Under the pieces are notes generated by a model, which saw only the letters and a list, made by a program, of their open reading frames with translations, ran no database searches and was not told where the DNA came from. The position numbers and the translations under genes are program-made. This document shows positions 1 through 5,950 of a DNA stretch of 7,229 bases, one piece after another. Position 1 is the first letter of the stretch, and each line of letters opens with the position of its first letter. The stretch comes from Lactobacillales bacterium (lineage in GTDB: Bacteria; Bacillota; Bacilli; Lactobacillales; Vagococcaceae). Location: positions 1 to 7,229 of the forward strand of contig JAATEZ010000134.1 of assembly GCA_015655485.1 (NCBI GenBank). Reading direction: 5' to 3'.

Positions 1-359
1 ATAAAGAATATCAGCTGACAGAAAAAGATGAACGGGAAATAGAGAAATTGGTCAATGATATTTACGGAAATGAAGCATGGATCTATGGTGAGAATCCTAA
101 ATATACGCTGAAAAAGCAGCGGAGATTTAGAGGCGGGAGTATAGATGCGCGCATTGAGATCCACGAAGGCCGTATTGAAAATATTGTTTTTTATGGTGAC
201 TTTTTTGGTCAAAACGATTTGAAAGGTTTAACAGCGCTGCTGATAGGAAAAAAATATAACAAAGAGACATTGCAAGAAGTTTTAATGAATGTTACAAATA
301 TGAACGATTATTTCACTAACGTAACGAAAGAAGAATTGCTGGATCTTTTAATGGAGTGA
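1..359 (+). CDS. lplA: Lipoate-protein ligase, C-terminal part (5' end outside window)
   Basis: The frame is open from the left edge (first full codon at position 3) to TGA at 357-359, giving the last 118 residues. A TTG at 48 lies in frame, but the reading frame continues upstream through typical family sequence (EYQLTEKDE), so this is the tail of a larger protein and not a small gene. The segment matches the C-terminal part of LplA-type ligases: a short helix, an aromatic-rich stretch (WIYGENPKY), a strand with FRGGSIDARIEIHEGRI, then the 'YGDFFG' turn and a final helical 'TKEELLDLLM' end typical of the accessory C-terminal domain. The family activates lipoate with ATP and attaches it to lysines of E2 and GcvH proteins in the cytoplasm. 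The catalytic N-terminal domain is not visible, so activity cannot be judged. No terminator is evident between it and the transporter operon 66 bp downstream. Confidence 0.87.
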   Translation, partial: KEYQLTEKDEREIEKLVNDIYGNEAWIYGENPKYTLKKQRRFRGGSIDARIEIHEGRIENIVFYGDFFGQNDLKGLTALLIGKKYNKETLQEVLMNVTNMNDYFTNVTKEELLDLLME

Positions 360-425
360 TTTTTGTGAACTGGGATTGAATGTATTGGACAGAGCAGTTT
401 TGAGATTTTTAGGAGGGAAAAAACG

Positions 426-1157
426 ATGATCGCTTTTGAAAAAGTGAGCAAAAAGTTTAAACAAAAAAATGTGGAGATCAGAGCTTTGAACGAGGTTACC
501 TTAACGATCGATACTCAAGAAGTATTTGGCGTAGTTGGAGAGAGCGGTTCAGGAAAATCAACATTTTTACGTTTGATCAATCATTTAGAGTCTCCTGATT
601 CAGGAGAGGTTTTTGTGGATGGGGTTAATTTTTCCTTATTGAATACTAAGGAGCAAAGAAAAAAGCGACAAAAAATGGGAATGATTTTTCAGCAATTTAA
701 TTTGCTGGGAAATAAAACAGTCAAAGAAAATGTTGATCTTCCTCTTAAACTGCAGCGGAGAAATGAACCTGATAAAATTGAACAAATGTTGCAGTTTGTG
801 AAGATGGCAGAAAAAGCTGACCAATATCCTTCCTCGTTAAGTGGCGGTGAAAAGCAGCGAGTTGCCATCGCCAGAGCATTAGCTATGGGACCAGAGATTC
901 TTTTGTGCGATGAACCGACTTCGGCTTTAGATGATCAGCATACCTATGAAATGATTCAGCTTTTAGCAGAGATCCATCATACTTTTGCTGCGACGATCAT
1001 TATCGTAAGTCATGAATTGGAAGTTATTAAAGCTTTGTGTAATCGAACAGCAATTTTAGAAAAGGGCAAGTTATTAGCCGTGACTTCTATCAAAAATGAT
1101 GAAAACTTCACTCATTATGAGAATTATTATGAGCGGGTCAAGGAGATTTTAGGATGA
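426..1157 (+). CDS. metN: MetN-type ABC transporter ATP-binding protein, short form without C-terminal regulatory domain
   Basis: This is a 243-residue ABC ATPase with every core motif: Walker A GESGSGKS (38-45), Q-loop FQQFNLL (88-94), signature LSGGEKQ (138-144), Walker B ILLCDE (158-163), D-loop SALD (166-169) and switch histidine H196. It should energise import through the MetI-like permease encoded next, at the inner face of the membrane. The start is ATG 426, with AGGAGGG about 9 nt upstream. Classical MetN proteins are about 340 residues and carry a C-terminal NIL/ACT-like domain that binds methionine and causes trans-inhibition. Here only about 47 residues follow H196, so that domain is absent. 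The 4-bp ATGA overlap with metI suggests a natural end and not a recent frameshift. Assignment to the methionine family rests on the MetI- and MetQ-like neighbours. Sequence alone would also allow another amino-acid importer. Confidence 0.88.
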   Translation: MIAFEKVSKKFKQKNVEIRALNEVTLTIDTQEVFGVVGESGSGKSTFLRLINHLESPDSGEVFVDGVNFSLLNTKEQRKKRQKMGMIFQQFNLLGNKTVKENVDLPLKLQRRNEPDKIEQMLQFVKMAEKADQYPSSLSGGEKQRVAIARALAMGPEILLCDEPTSALDDQHTYEMIQLLAEIHHTFAATIIIVSHELEVIKALCNRTAILEKGKLLAVTSIKNDENFTHYENYYERVKEILG

Positions 1158-1831
1158 ATACCTATCTGGAAAGATTGCGTTATTATCAGCCGGAAATCAG
1201 CAAGGCTTTTTTAGAAACAGGAAACATGTTATTTTTTGCAACATTGGCAGCTGTGGTGATTGGACTGCCCTTAGGAACTCTTATTTTTTTGACACGTAAA
1301 AATGGAGTTATGGAAAATAAATTTTTCTCCTTTTTTTTTAACGGGTATGTCAATGTGATCCGTTCTTTCCCATTTCTGTTGTTCGTTGTTGCTCTGATCC
1401 CATTTACTCGGTTTGTTTTAGGAACTTCATTTGGAACAGCTGCGGCTTCCTTTCCTTTAGCTTTTATTGCTGTTGCGATCTACGCTCGCTTGGTGGAGCA
1501 GACTCTTTTAGAAGTTCCGGATGAAGTAATTGAGCTGGCTTATTCTTTAGGAGCAAGTAAAAAGCAATTGGTTTTTCATTTTTTATATGGCGAAGCCAGG
1601 TCGGGCTTAGTATTAAGTTTAACTTCAGTCATTATTAGTATGGTCTCTTATTCAACGATCATGGGGGTCGTAGGCGGTGGAGGGATTGGTGATTTTGCCA
1701 TTCGATATGGCTACCAAAGATATGAGTCGGATGTTATGTACACGATGATCGTATTTATGATTCTATTGGTCATGCTTGTTCAGCTGTGTGGAACATTGAT
1801 CGCAAGAAAGATGGATAAAAGAAAAAAATAG
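1154..1831 (+). CDS. metI: MetI-type ABC transporter permease
   Basis: This 225-residue integral membrane protein is about the size of MetI (near 217). Hydrophobic segments lie around residues 22-46, 70-90, 94-112, 145-175 and 192-217, consistent with the five-helix MetI fold. The cytoplasmic coupling loop (EAA motif) is clear at 124-148 (EVIELAYSLGASKKQLVFHF), where it docks on the ATPase. The glycine-rich MGVVGGGGIGDFAIRYGY stretch after it is characteristic of MetI and related D-methionine permeases. The ATG overlaps the metN stop in ATGA, and an AGGAG lies about 9 nt upstream inside metN, so translation is probably coupled. The protein forms the membrane channel for the substrate delivered by the MetQ-like lipoprotein. 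A run of nine T at 1331-1339 encodes part of a phenylalanine cluster (57-62), and the frame is intact. Confidence 0.92.
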   Translation: MNTYLERLRYYQPEISKAFLETGNMLFFATLAAVVIGLPLGTLIFLTRKNGVMENKFFSFFFNGYVNVIRSFPFLLFVVALIPFTRFVLGTSFGTAAASFPLAFIAVAIYARLVEQTLLEVPDEVIELAYSLGASKKQLVFHFLYGEARSGLVLSLTSVIISMVSYSTIMGVVGGGGIGDFAIRYGYQRYESDVMYTMIVFMILLVMLVQLCGTLIARKMDKRKK

Positions 1832-1848
1832 AAAGAAGTGCAGGGAAA

Positions 1849-2685
1849 ATGAAAAAGGGATTCAGGGTATTTGTACTGGTAAGCAGTATGGTGTGGCTTT
1901 TAGGTGCCTGCAGTACTGGAAATGATGCTGCAAAAAAAAGTGACTCTTCCGTAAAAGAAGATAAGGTCATCAAGGTGGCTTCACAGATCACGCCCATGAC
2001 AGATGTGGTTGAAGTAGCTGCGAAAGTGATCAAAAAACAGGGATATACCATTGAATTAGTGCAGGTCAATGATAATATCCAATACAATGAGTTGCTGAAT
2101 AATAAGGAAGTGGATGCTAATTTTGCTCAGCATAAACCCTATATGGAAAAATATAATTCAGAAAAGAACGGTAACTTGGTGGCGATTCAAAAAATCTATA
2201 ACGCAAAGGTTGGTTTTTATTCGAAGAAATATAAATCCATTGCAGAAATACCTGATGGATCAAAAGTGGCTTTGCCAAATGATGCTTCCAATGAAGGACG
2301 AGCTCTGGCTATTTTGCAAGAAGAAGGATTGATCAAGCTAAAGAATGGCGTGGGAGTCGATGGTACGATCAAAGATATTACTCAAAATCCCAAAAAATTT
2401 CAATGGCTGTCTGTTGATTTGTTAAATCTTTCGTCTGCTTATGATGAGGAAGACGTTTCGCTGGTATACAACTATCCAACTTATATTGCTAAATTAGGAT
2501 TGGCACCCAAAGATGCGTTGTTTTTAGAAAAAAATGTAGATGACCGCTTTGCTATTAGTTTAGTTGCCCGGAAAGACAACCAAAATAGTGCCAAGATGAA
2601 AGCTTTGAAAAAAGCCATGACCAGTGATGAAGTTCGAAAATTTTTGACTGAAAAGCACAGCGATACATTGTTGCCGGCATTTTAA
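1849..2685 (+). CDS. metQ: MetQ/NlpA-family substrate-binding lipoprotein
   Basis: This 278-residue protein has a lipoprotein signal peptide: positive MKKGFR, a hydrophobic core, then lipobox LGAC with the lipidated cysteine at residue 21. It should be anchored on the outer face of the cytoplasmic membrane. The mature part matches the NlpA/MetQ fold: IKVASQITPMTDVVE at the start, NDNIQYNELLNNKEVDANFAQHKPY (74-98), YSKKYKSIAEIPDG, PNDASNEGRAL (144-153, with R151), and the C-terminal SDEVRKFLTEKH...LLPAF. It captures substrate, in this family usually methionine, for the MetI/MetN pump encoded just upstream. The ATG follows metI by 17 bp, with a GCAGGG ribosome binding site. The region aligned with the family's usual NGNYA segment reads VYNYPTYIAKLGL (206-218), with Thr211 where I expect the ligand-contacting Asn. 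Substrate preference may therefore differ from classical MetQ. Confidence 0.9.
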   Translation: MKKGFRVFVLVSSMVWLLGACSTGNDAAKKSDSSVKEDKVIKVASQITPMTDVVEVAAKVIKKQGYTIELVQVNDNIQYNELLNNKEVDANFAQHKPYMEKYNSEKNGNLVAIQKIYNAKVGFYSKKYKSIAEIPDGSKVALPNDASNEGRALAILQEEGLIKLKNGVGVDGTIKDITQNPKKFQWLSVDLLNLSSAYDEEDVSLVYNYPTYIAKLGLAPKDALFLEKNVDDRFAISLVARKDNQNSAKMKALKKAMTSDEVRKFLTEKHSDTLLPAF

Positions 2686-2763
2686 AAAAGCACTTATTTT
2701 AAGCGGAACAACAGCCAAGAGCTGATGCTAGGACGAAAAATCAAAAAGTGGAAGTATATGGAC

Positions 2764-2836
2764 CAAAAGAGTCGGAAAACAGGAGCGAAAGTCATAGACT
2801 TTCGCTCCTGTTTTCCGACTCTTTTGCGATTTTTTT
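2764..2836. terminator. Bidirectional terminator, 30-bp perfect hairpin between metQ and rpsD
   Basis: Positions 2764-2793 are the exact reverse complement of 2797-2826, giving an uninterrupted 30-bp stem with a 3-nt ATA loop. The stem has AAAA at its left foot and TTTT at its right foot, so both strands read as A-tract, GC-containing stem, U-tract. On the plus strand it is followed by a further T7 run (2830-2836). It sits between the converging metQ and rpsD, only 8 nt beyond the rpsD stop codon and 78 nt beyond the metQ stop. It would end both transcripts. Confidence 0.9.
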
Positions 2837-3446
2837 ACAGTTTCTTGTTGTAGAATTCAACGATCAATGATTCATCGATATCTGGATATAATTCGTCACG
2901 TTCAGGTAAACGAATCAAGCTACCAGTCAATGCTTCATCATCAAAGCTTACAAAAGCAGGGCGACCTAATGTGGCTTCTATAGCTACTTTGATAATATCA
3001 AGACTGCGTGATTTCTCACGAACACCAATCACTTGACCGATTTCTACATGGTAAGAAGGGATATCTACGCGTTTGCCATCCACGGTGATATGACCATGAT
3101 TGACTAATTGACGCGCTTGACGACGAGTAGTAGCTAGTCCTAAGCGATAAACAACATTATCTAAACGTTGTTCCAGCAGGGCCATAAAGTTGACACCATG
3201 TTTACCTTCTTTAATTTGTCCAGCCTGTATGAACATGTTACGGAATTGACGTTCGTTCATCCCATACATATTGCGTAATTTTTGTTTTTCAGCCATTTGA
3301 GCGCCGTATTCAGATAACTTGCCGCGGCTGTTTGGTCCGTGTTGACCTGGTGCATAAGGCCGACGAGCCAACTCTTTGCCTGTTCCTGATAAAGAAATAC
3401 CTAAACGACGAGATTTTTTCCAGCTTGGTCCAGTATAACGAGACAT
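2835..3446 (-). CDS. rpsD: 30S ribosomal protein S4
   Basis: This 203-residue protein begins MSRYTGPSWKKSRRLG, the usual start of Gram-positive S4. The ATG at 3446 has GGAGG 9 nt upstream (3460-3456). The frame stays open to an ATG at 3524, but those extra 26 residues are not S4-like and run through the ribosome binding site, so that start is rejected. The N-terminal S4 region (1-90, with RRPYAPGQHG and YGMNERQFRNMF) is followed by the S4 RNA-binding domain at about 93-155 (QRLDNVVYRLGLATTRRQARQLVNHGHITVDGKRV). The protein has no cysteines, so it is the zinc-free form. S4 binds the 5' domain of 16S rRNA first, nucleates 30S assembly and helps maintain accuracy. The gene stands alone, as in Bacillus, outside the alpha operon, converging on metQ and divergent from metG. 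In Bacillus subtilis rpsD is autogenously regulated, and the leader here looks suited to that. Confidence 0.98.
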   Translation of the reverse strand: MSRYTGPSWKKSRRLGISLSGTGKELARRPYAPGQHGPNSRGKLSEYGAQMAEKQKLRNMYGMNERQFRNMFIQAGQIKEGKHGVNFMALLEQRLDNVVYRLGLATTRRQARQLVNHGHITVDGKRVDIPSYHVEIGQVIGVREKSRSLDIIKVAIEATLGRPAFVSFDDEALTGSLIRLPERDELYPDIDESLIVEFYNKKL

Positions 3447-3624
3447 AAATAAATTCCTCCAATAATTATATTTGGAGTAAAATAACCCTCTGAATTTTTT
3501 GTATTCGTTCAGTTCACTTGACAATCTTCACCTTAGCAGCCGCGGTTACACGATTGAACCCTTTGGATGGGGCAAATGGACTGTTGACGAGCTTACATTG
3601 ATTCCTGCTGCATTATTTTACACA
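3447..3624 (-). promoter_or_regulatory. rpsD mRNA leader, probable S4 autoregulatory RNA
   Basis: About 180 nt lie between the predicted rpsD transcription start (near 3624) and its ATG, with no gene in them. Read on the minus strand, several pairings are visible: GGTT/AACC (3560-3557 with 3547-3544), CAATC/GATTG (3556-3552 with 3526-3522), GCAGC/GCTGC (3611-3607 with 3540-3536), and CTCCAA/TTGGAG (3477-3472 with 3462-3457). The first two exclude each other only partly, which suggests alternative or pseudoknotted folds. The last one covers the Shine-Dalgarno sequence. Autogenous control of rpsD by S4 is known in Bacillus subtilis. Its operation here is inferred from position and structure. 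Confidence 0.7.
3457..3477 (-). promoter_or_regulatory. Hairpin sequestering the rpsD Shine-Dalgarno
   Basis: On the minus strand CTCCAA (3477-3472) is the exact complement of TTGGAG (3462-3457), with a 9-nt AT-only loop. The right arm contains GGAG of the GGAGG ribosome binding site, so folding would hide the site from the ribosome. The stem is only 6 bp, a strength suited to stabilisation by a bound protein rather than permanent closure. Confidence 0.65.
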
Positions 3625-3630
3625 ATGAAA

Positions 3631-3660
3631 AGTATACCTTAAAAAGCAGGAGAACGTCAA
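3631..3660 (-). promoter_or_regulatory. Sigma-A promoter of rpsD
   Basis: On the minus strand TTGACG (3660-3655) and TATACT (3636-3631) are separated by 18 bp. Each differs from the TTGACA/TATAAT consensus at one position. Transcription would begin near 3624. This is the best promoter match in the window, as expected for a ribosomal protein gene. Confidence 0.78.
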
Positions 3661-3812
3661 GGAAAATAAAAAAATGATGTTTGCTTTACCCGTTTTCAAG
3701 ATAAATAGAAAAAATGAAACGAATTTGTGAGTTTATTATTTGATTTTTATGAAAATAGTCGCACAGAAAATCTTTGAAAACAATGAAAAAATAAGAATAT
3801 CCTTATTAAGTG
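3661..3812. other. AT-rich divergent intergenic core, no gene seen
   Basis: Together with the two flanking promoters and leaders this makes 444 bp between the rpsD and metG start codons. The stretch is strongly AT-rich. It contains only two tiny ATG-initiated frames (18 codons from 3674, 9 codons from 3714) with no convincing ribosome binding site. There is no T-box signature (no AGGGTGGNACCGCG-like element) and no S-box-like structure ahead of metG. A weak TTGTGA-N17-TATGAA pair (3725-3753) could be a second metG promoter. AATAAG/CTTATT (3790-3795 with 3802-3807) is a short inverted repeat just upstream of the metG -10 and may or may not be an operator. Confidence 0.5.
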
Positions 3813-3821
3813 TGATATAAT
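3813..3821 (+). promoter_or_regulatory. Extended -10 promoter of metG
   Basis: TG-A-TATAAT is a perfect extended -10 element. At a 17-bp spacing the -35 position reads AAGAAT, which is poor, so the TG extension would have to carry recognition. Transcription would start near 3828, leaving a leader of about 63 nt before the metG ATG. Confidence 0.65.
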
Positions 3822-3890
3822 TGCTAGGAAACTTTCTTGTATTGATGAAGTGAATGATCTATTTAAGGACTTGAAGGAGGCATTTTTTTT

Positions 3891-5897
3891 ATGGAACCAA
3901 AAAAGACGTTTTATATTACAACGCCTATTTATTATCCGAGTGGAAAGCTGCACATCGGCAACTCTTTTTCGACCATTGCTTGCGATGTGGTGGCCCGATA
4001 TAAGCGCTTGATGGGCTATGATGTATTTTATTTGACCGGATTGGACGAACATGGACAAAAAATAGAAAAAAAAGCAGAAGAGTTAAAGGTGACACCGCAA
4101 GAATATGTGGATGGGATGGCGGTAGATGTCCAGAAACTTTGGAAATCGCTTGATATCAGTAATAATAAGTTTATCCGAACTACGGATAAAGGACATCAAG
4201 TGGGAGTTCAGAAAATTTTTGAGCAATTACTGGCGCAAGGAGATATCTATCTTGGCGAGTATGAGGGCTGGTACTCTATCTCGGATGAAGAGTATTTTAC
4301 TGAGACACAATTAGCCGAAGTGTATCATGATGAGAATGGCAAGGTCACTGGGGGTAAAGCACCCAGCGGGCATGAAGTGGAATTAGTGAAGGAAGAATGC
4401 TATTTTTTCCGTATGGGCAAGTATGCTGATCGTTTGTTGCAATATTACGCCGAGCATCCTGACTTCATTCAGCCTGAATCAAGAAAAAATGAAATGATCA
4501 ATAACTTTATTAAACCGGGGTTAGAGGATCTGGCTGTTTCTCGGACAACATTTACTTGGGGAATCCCGGTTCCAAGCAATCCTAAGCATGTGGTTTATGT
4601 CTGGCTGGATGCCTTGGCAAATTATATAACTGCTCTTGGGTACGGATCAGAGGATGAACGAAATTTTGAAAAGTATTGGCCGGCAGATGTTCATATGGTG
4701 GGTAAAGAAATCGTCCGTTTCCATACGATTTATTGGCCAATCATCCTGATGGCTTTGGATCTGCCATTACCTAAGAAAATTTTTGGACATGGCTGGCTGT
4801 TGATGAAAGACGGCAAAATGTCAAAGTCAAAAGGCAATGTAGTTTATCCGGAAATGTTGATTGAGCGCTACGGATTAGATTCTCTGCGCTATTATCTTAT
4901 GCGGGCAGTTCCATTTGGCAGCGATGGAGTTTTTACTCCAGAAGATTATGTATCAAAAGTTAATTATGACTTAGCCAATGATCTTGGAAATTTATTAAAT
5001 CGAACCATTGCTATGATCAATAAATATTGTGAGGGCGTTGTACCGGCCTATTCATCTTTAGTGACTCCCTTTGATGGAGAACTTTCGACTACGGCTGCCA
5101 ATATTATTGGAAAATATCATGAAGCGATGGAGAAAATGGAATTTAATGTGGCGATCGCTGAAGTTTGGAGCCTGATTTCCAGAGCAAATAAATATATTGA
5201 TGAGACTGAACCTTGGAAATTAGCAAAAGATCCTGACAAAAAGCCGGAACTGGACAGTGTGATGATCCATCTTGCGGAGAGCTTAAGAATTATTGCGATT
5301 CTTTTACAGCCCGTGATGACGCAGGCACCAATAGAGATTTTCAAACAATTAGGTTTAGCTGAAGAAACGATGGATTTGAAAAATTTACATTTTGGCGAGT
5401 TTCCTGTGGGGACAAAAGTCGTTAGTAAAGGGACTCCTATTTTCCCGCGTTTGGATATGGATCATGAGATCGCCTATATTCAAAAGAAAATGGCGGGAGG
5501 TACGAAAACGAGTGAAATTGATATCAAATGGGATCCCAATGAGACAGAGCTTATTTCTGAAAAAGAAAAAATGATCGATTATAGTGTCTTTGATCAGGTA
5601 GAATTAAAAGTAGCCGAAGTTATTGATTGTAAAAAAGTTCGCGGAGCTGATAAGTTATTGCAGTTTAGACTGGACGCCGGTGATAAAGAACATCGTCAAA
5701 TTTTGTCTGGTGTAGCAGAATTTTATCCGGATCCGACAGATTTGATTGGCAAAAAAGTGTTGGTCGTGGCTAATTTGAAGGCACGACGATTAAGAGGACA
5801 GATCAGCCAGGGAATGATTCTTTCTGCGGAATTTGATAAGACACTACAAATTATTGAGGTACCTAAAAAAATTCCTAATGGTACTATTATCGCTTAG
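3891..5897 (+). CDS. metG: Methionyl-tRNA synthetase
   Basis: This 668-residue class I synthetase charges tRNA-Met and initiator tRNA with methionine using ATP in the cytoplasm. The N-terminal Rossmann domain opens with FYITTPIYYPSGKLHIGN, containing the HIGN motif (21-24), and the catalytic loop KMSKS is at 309-313. An anticodon-binding helical domain follows (about 380-530). A C-terminal OB-fold tRNA-binding domain of the Trbp111/EMAP type occupies about 564-668 (VELKVAEVIDCKKV...ILSGVAEFY...GMILSAEF) and usually mediates dimerisation and tRNA affinity. The insert that in some MetRS forms has GxYCxxC zinc cysteines reads GWYSISDEEYF, so this is the zinc-free Firmicute form. The start is supported by AAGGAGG (3874-3880), 10 nt upstream, with a T8 run in the spacer. 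It is monocistronic, divergent from rpsD and ends at its own terminator. No T-box leader is visible. The same gene is called metS in Bacillus. Confidence 0.98.
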   Translation: MEPKKTFYITTPIYYPSGKLHIGNSFSTIACDVVARYKRLMGYDVFYLTGLDEHGQKIEKKAEELKVTPQEYVDGMAVDVQKLWKSLDISNNKFIRTTDKGHQVGVQKIFEQLLAQGDIYLGEYEGWYSISDEEYFTETQLAEVYHDENGKVTGGKAPSGHEVELVKEECYFFRMGKYADRLLQYYAEHPDFIQPESRKNEMINNFIKPGLEDLAVSRTTFTWGIPVPSNPKHVVYVWLDALANYITALGYGSEDERNFEKYWPADVHMVGKEIVRFHTIYWPIILMALDLPLPKKIFGHGWLLMKDGKMSKSKGNVVYPEMLIERYGLDSLRYYLMRAVPFGSDGVFTPEDYVSKVNYDLANDLGNLLNRTIAMINKYCEGVVPAYSSLVTPFDGELSTTAANIIGKYHEAMEKMEFNVAIAEVWSLISRANKYIDETEPWKLAKDPDKKPELDSVMIHLAESLRIIAILLQPVMTQAPIEIFKQLGLAEETMDLKNLHFGEFPVGTKVVSKGTPIFPRLDMDHEIAYIQKKMAGGTKTSEIDIKWDPNETELISEKEKMIDYSVFDQVELKVAEVIDCKKVRGADKLLQFRLDAGDKEHRQILSGVAEFYPDPTDLIGKKVLVVANLKARRLRGQISQGMILSAEFDKTLQIIEVPKKIPNGTIIA

Positions 5898-5912
5898 TTG
5901 CAATAAAAAAGC

Positions 5913-5950
5913 AAAAGTGGCTGGGACAATAATTCCTATCCACTTTTTTT
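5913..5950 (+). terminator. Rho-independent terminator after metG
   Basis: AAAAGTGG (5913-5920) pairs with CCACTTTT (5940-5947). After one C/T mismatch the stem continues with TGGGA against TTCCTA-side bases (5922-5926 with 5934-5938, one G-T wobble), leaving a 7-nt loop. A T run extends to 5950. The hairpin begins 15 nt after the metG stop. Its 5' arm contains GGCTGGGACA, a string I recall as recurrent in intergenic terminators of Lactobacillales and staphylococci. Confidence 0.85.

Noticed and set aside
48..359. A separate 103-residue gene beginning at TTG 48
   Set aside because: The frame is open to the left edge with family-like lipoate ligase sequence, and no ribosome binding site precedes the TTG.
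636..824. Minus-strand reading frame inside metN
   Set aside because: It lies antisense to a clear ABC ATPase with all motifs, has low-complexity Phe/Leu/Ser composition and no recognisable protein.
1770..2087. Minus-strand reading frame across the metI-metQ junction
   Set aside because: It is the shadow of two well-supported genes and has no ribosome binding site or family resemblance.
3447..3524. 26-residue N-terminal extension of S4 starting at the ATG at 3524
   Set aside because: The extension is not S4-like and runs through the leader and the GGAGG site. The canonical MSRYTGPSWKKSRRLG start at 3446 has the proper ribosome binding site.
3535..3546. Fragment of a 16S rRNA gene on the plus strand
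   Set aside because: The identity is confined to 12 nt. Flanking bases do not match 16S, so it is not an rRNA gene remnant. It is reported instead as a feature of the rpsD leader.
3674..3730. 18-codon possible leader peptide (MMFALPVFK...) in the rpsD-metG intergenic region
   Set aside because: The only ribosome-binding candidate (AAGG) is weak and 11 nt away, no promoter faces it convincingly, and it has no regulatory codon run.
3661..3890. T-box or SAM riboswitch upstream of metG
   Set aside because: No AGGGTGGNACCGCG-like T-box sequence, no specifier-like stem and no terminator or antiterminator pair are visible. The predicted leader is only about 63 nt.
3747..4058. Minus-strand reading frame covering the metG start
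   Set aside because: It overlaps the metG promoter and N-terminus antisense. Its composition is typical of a shadow frame.
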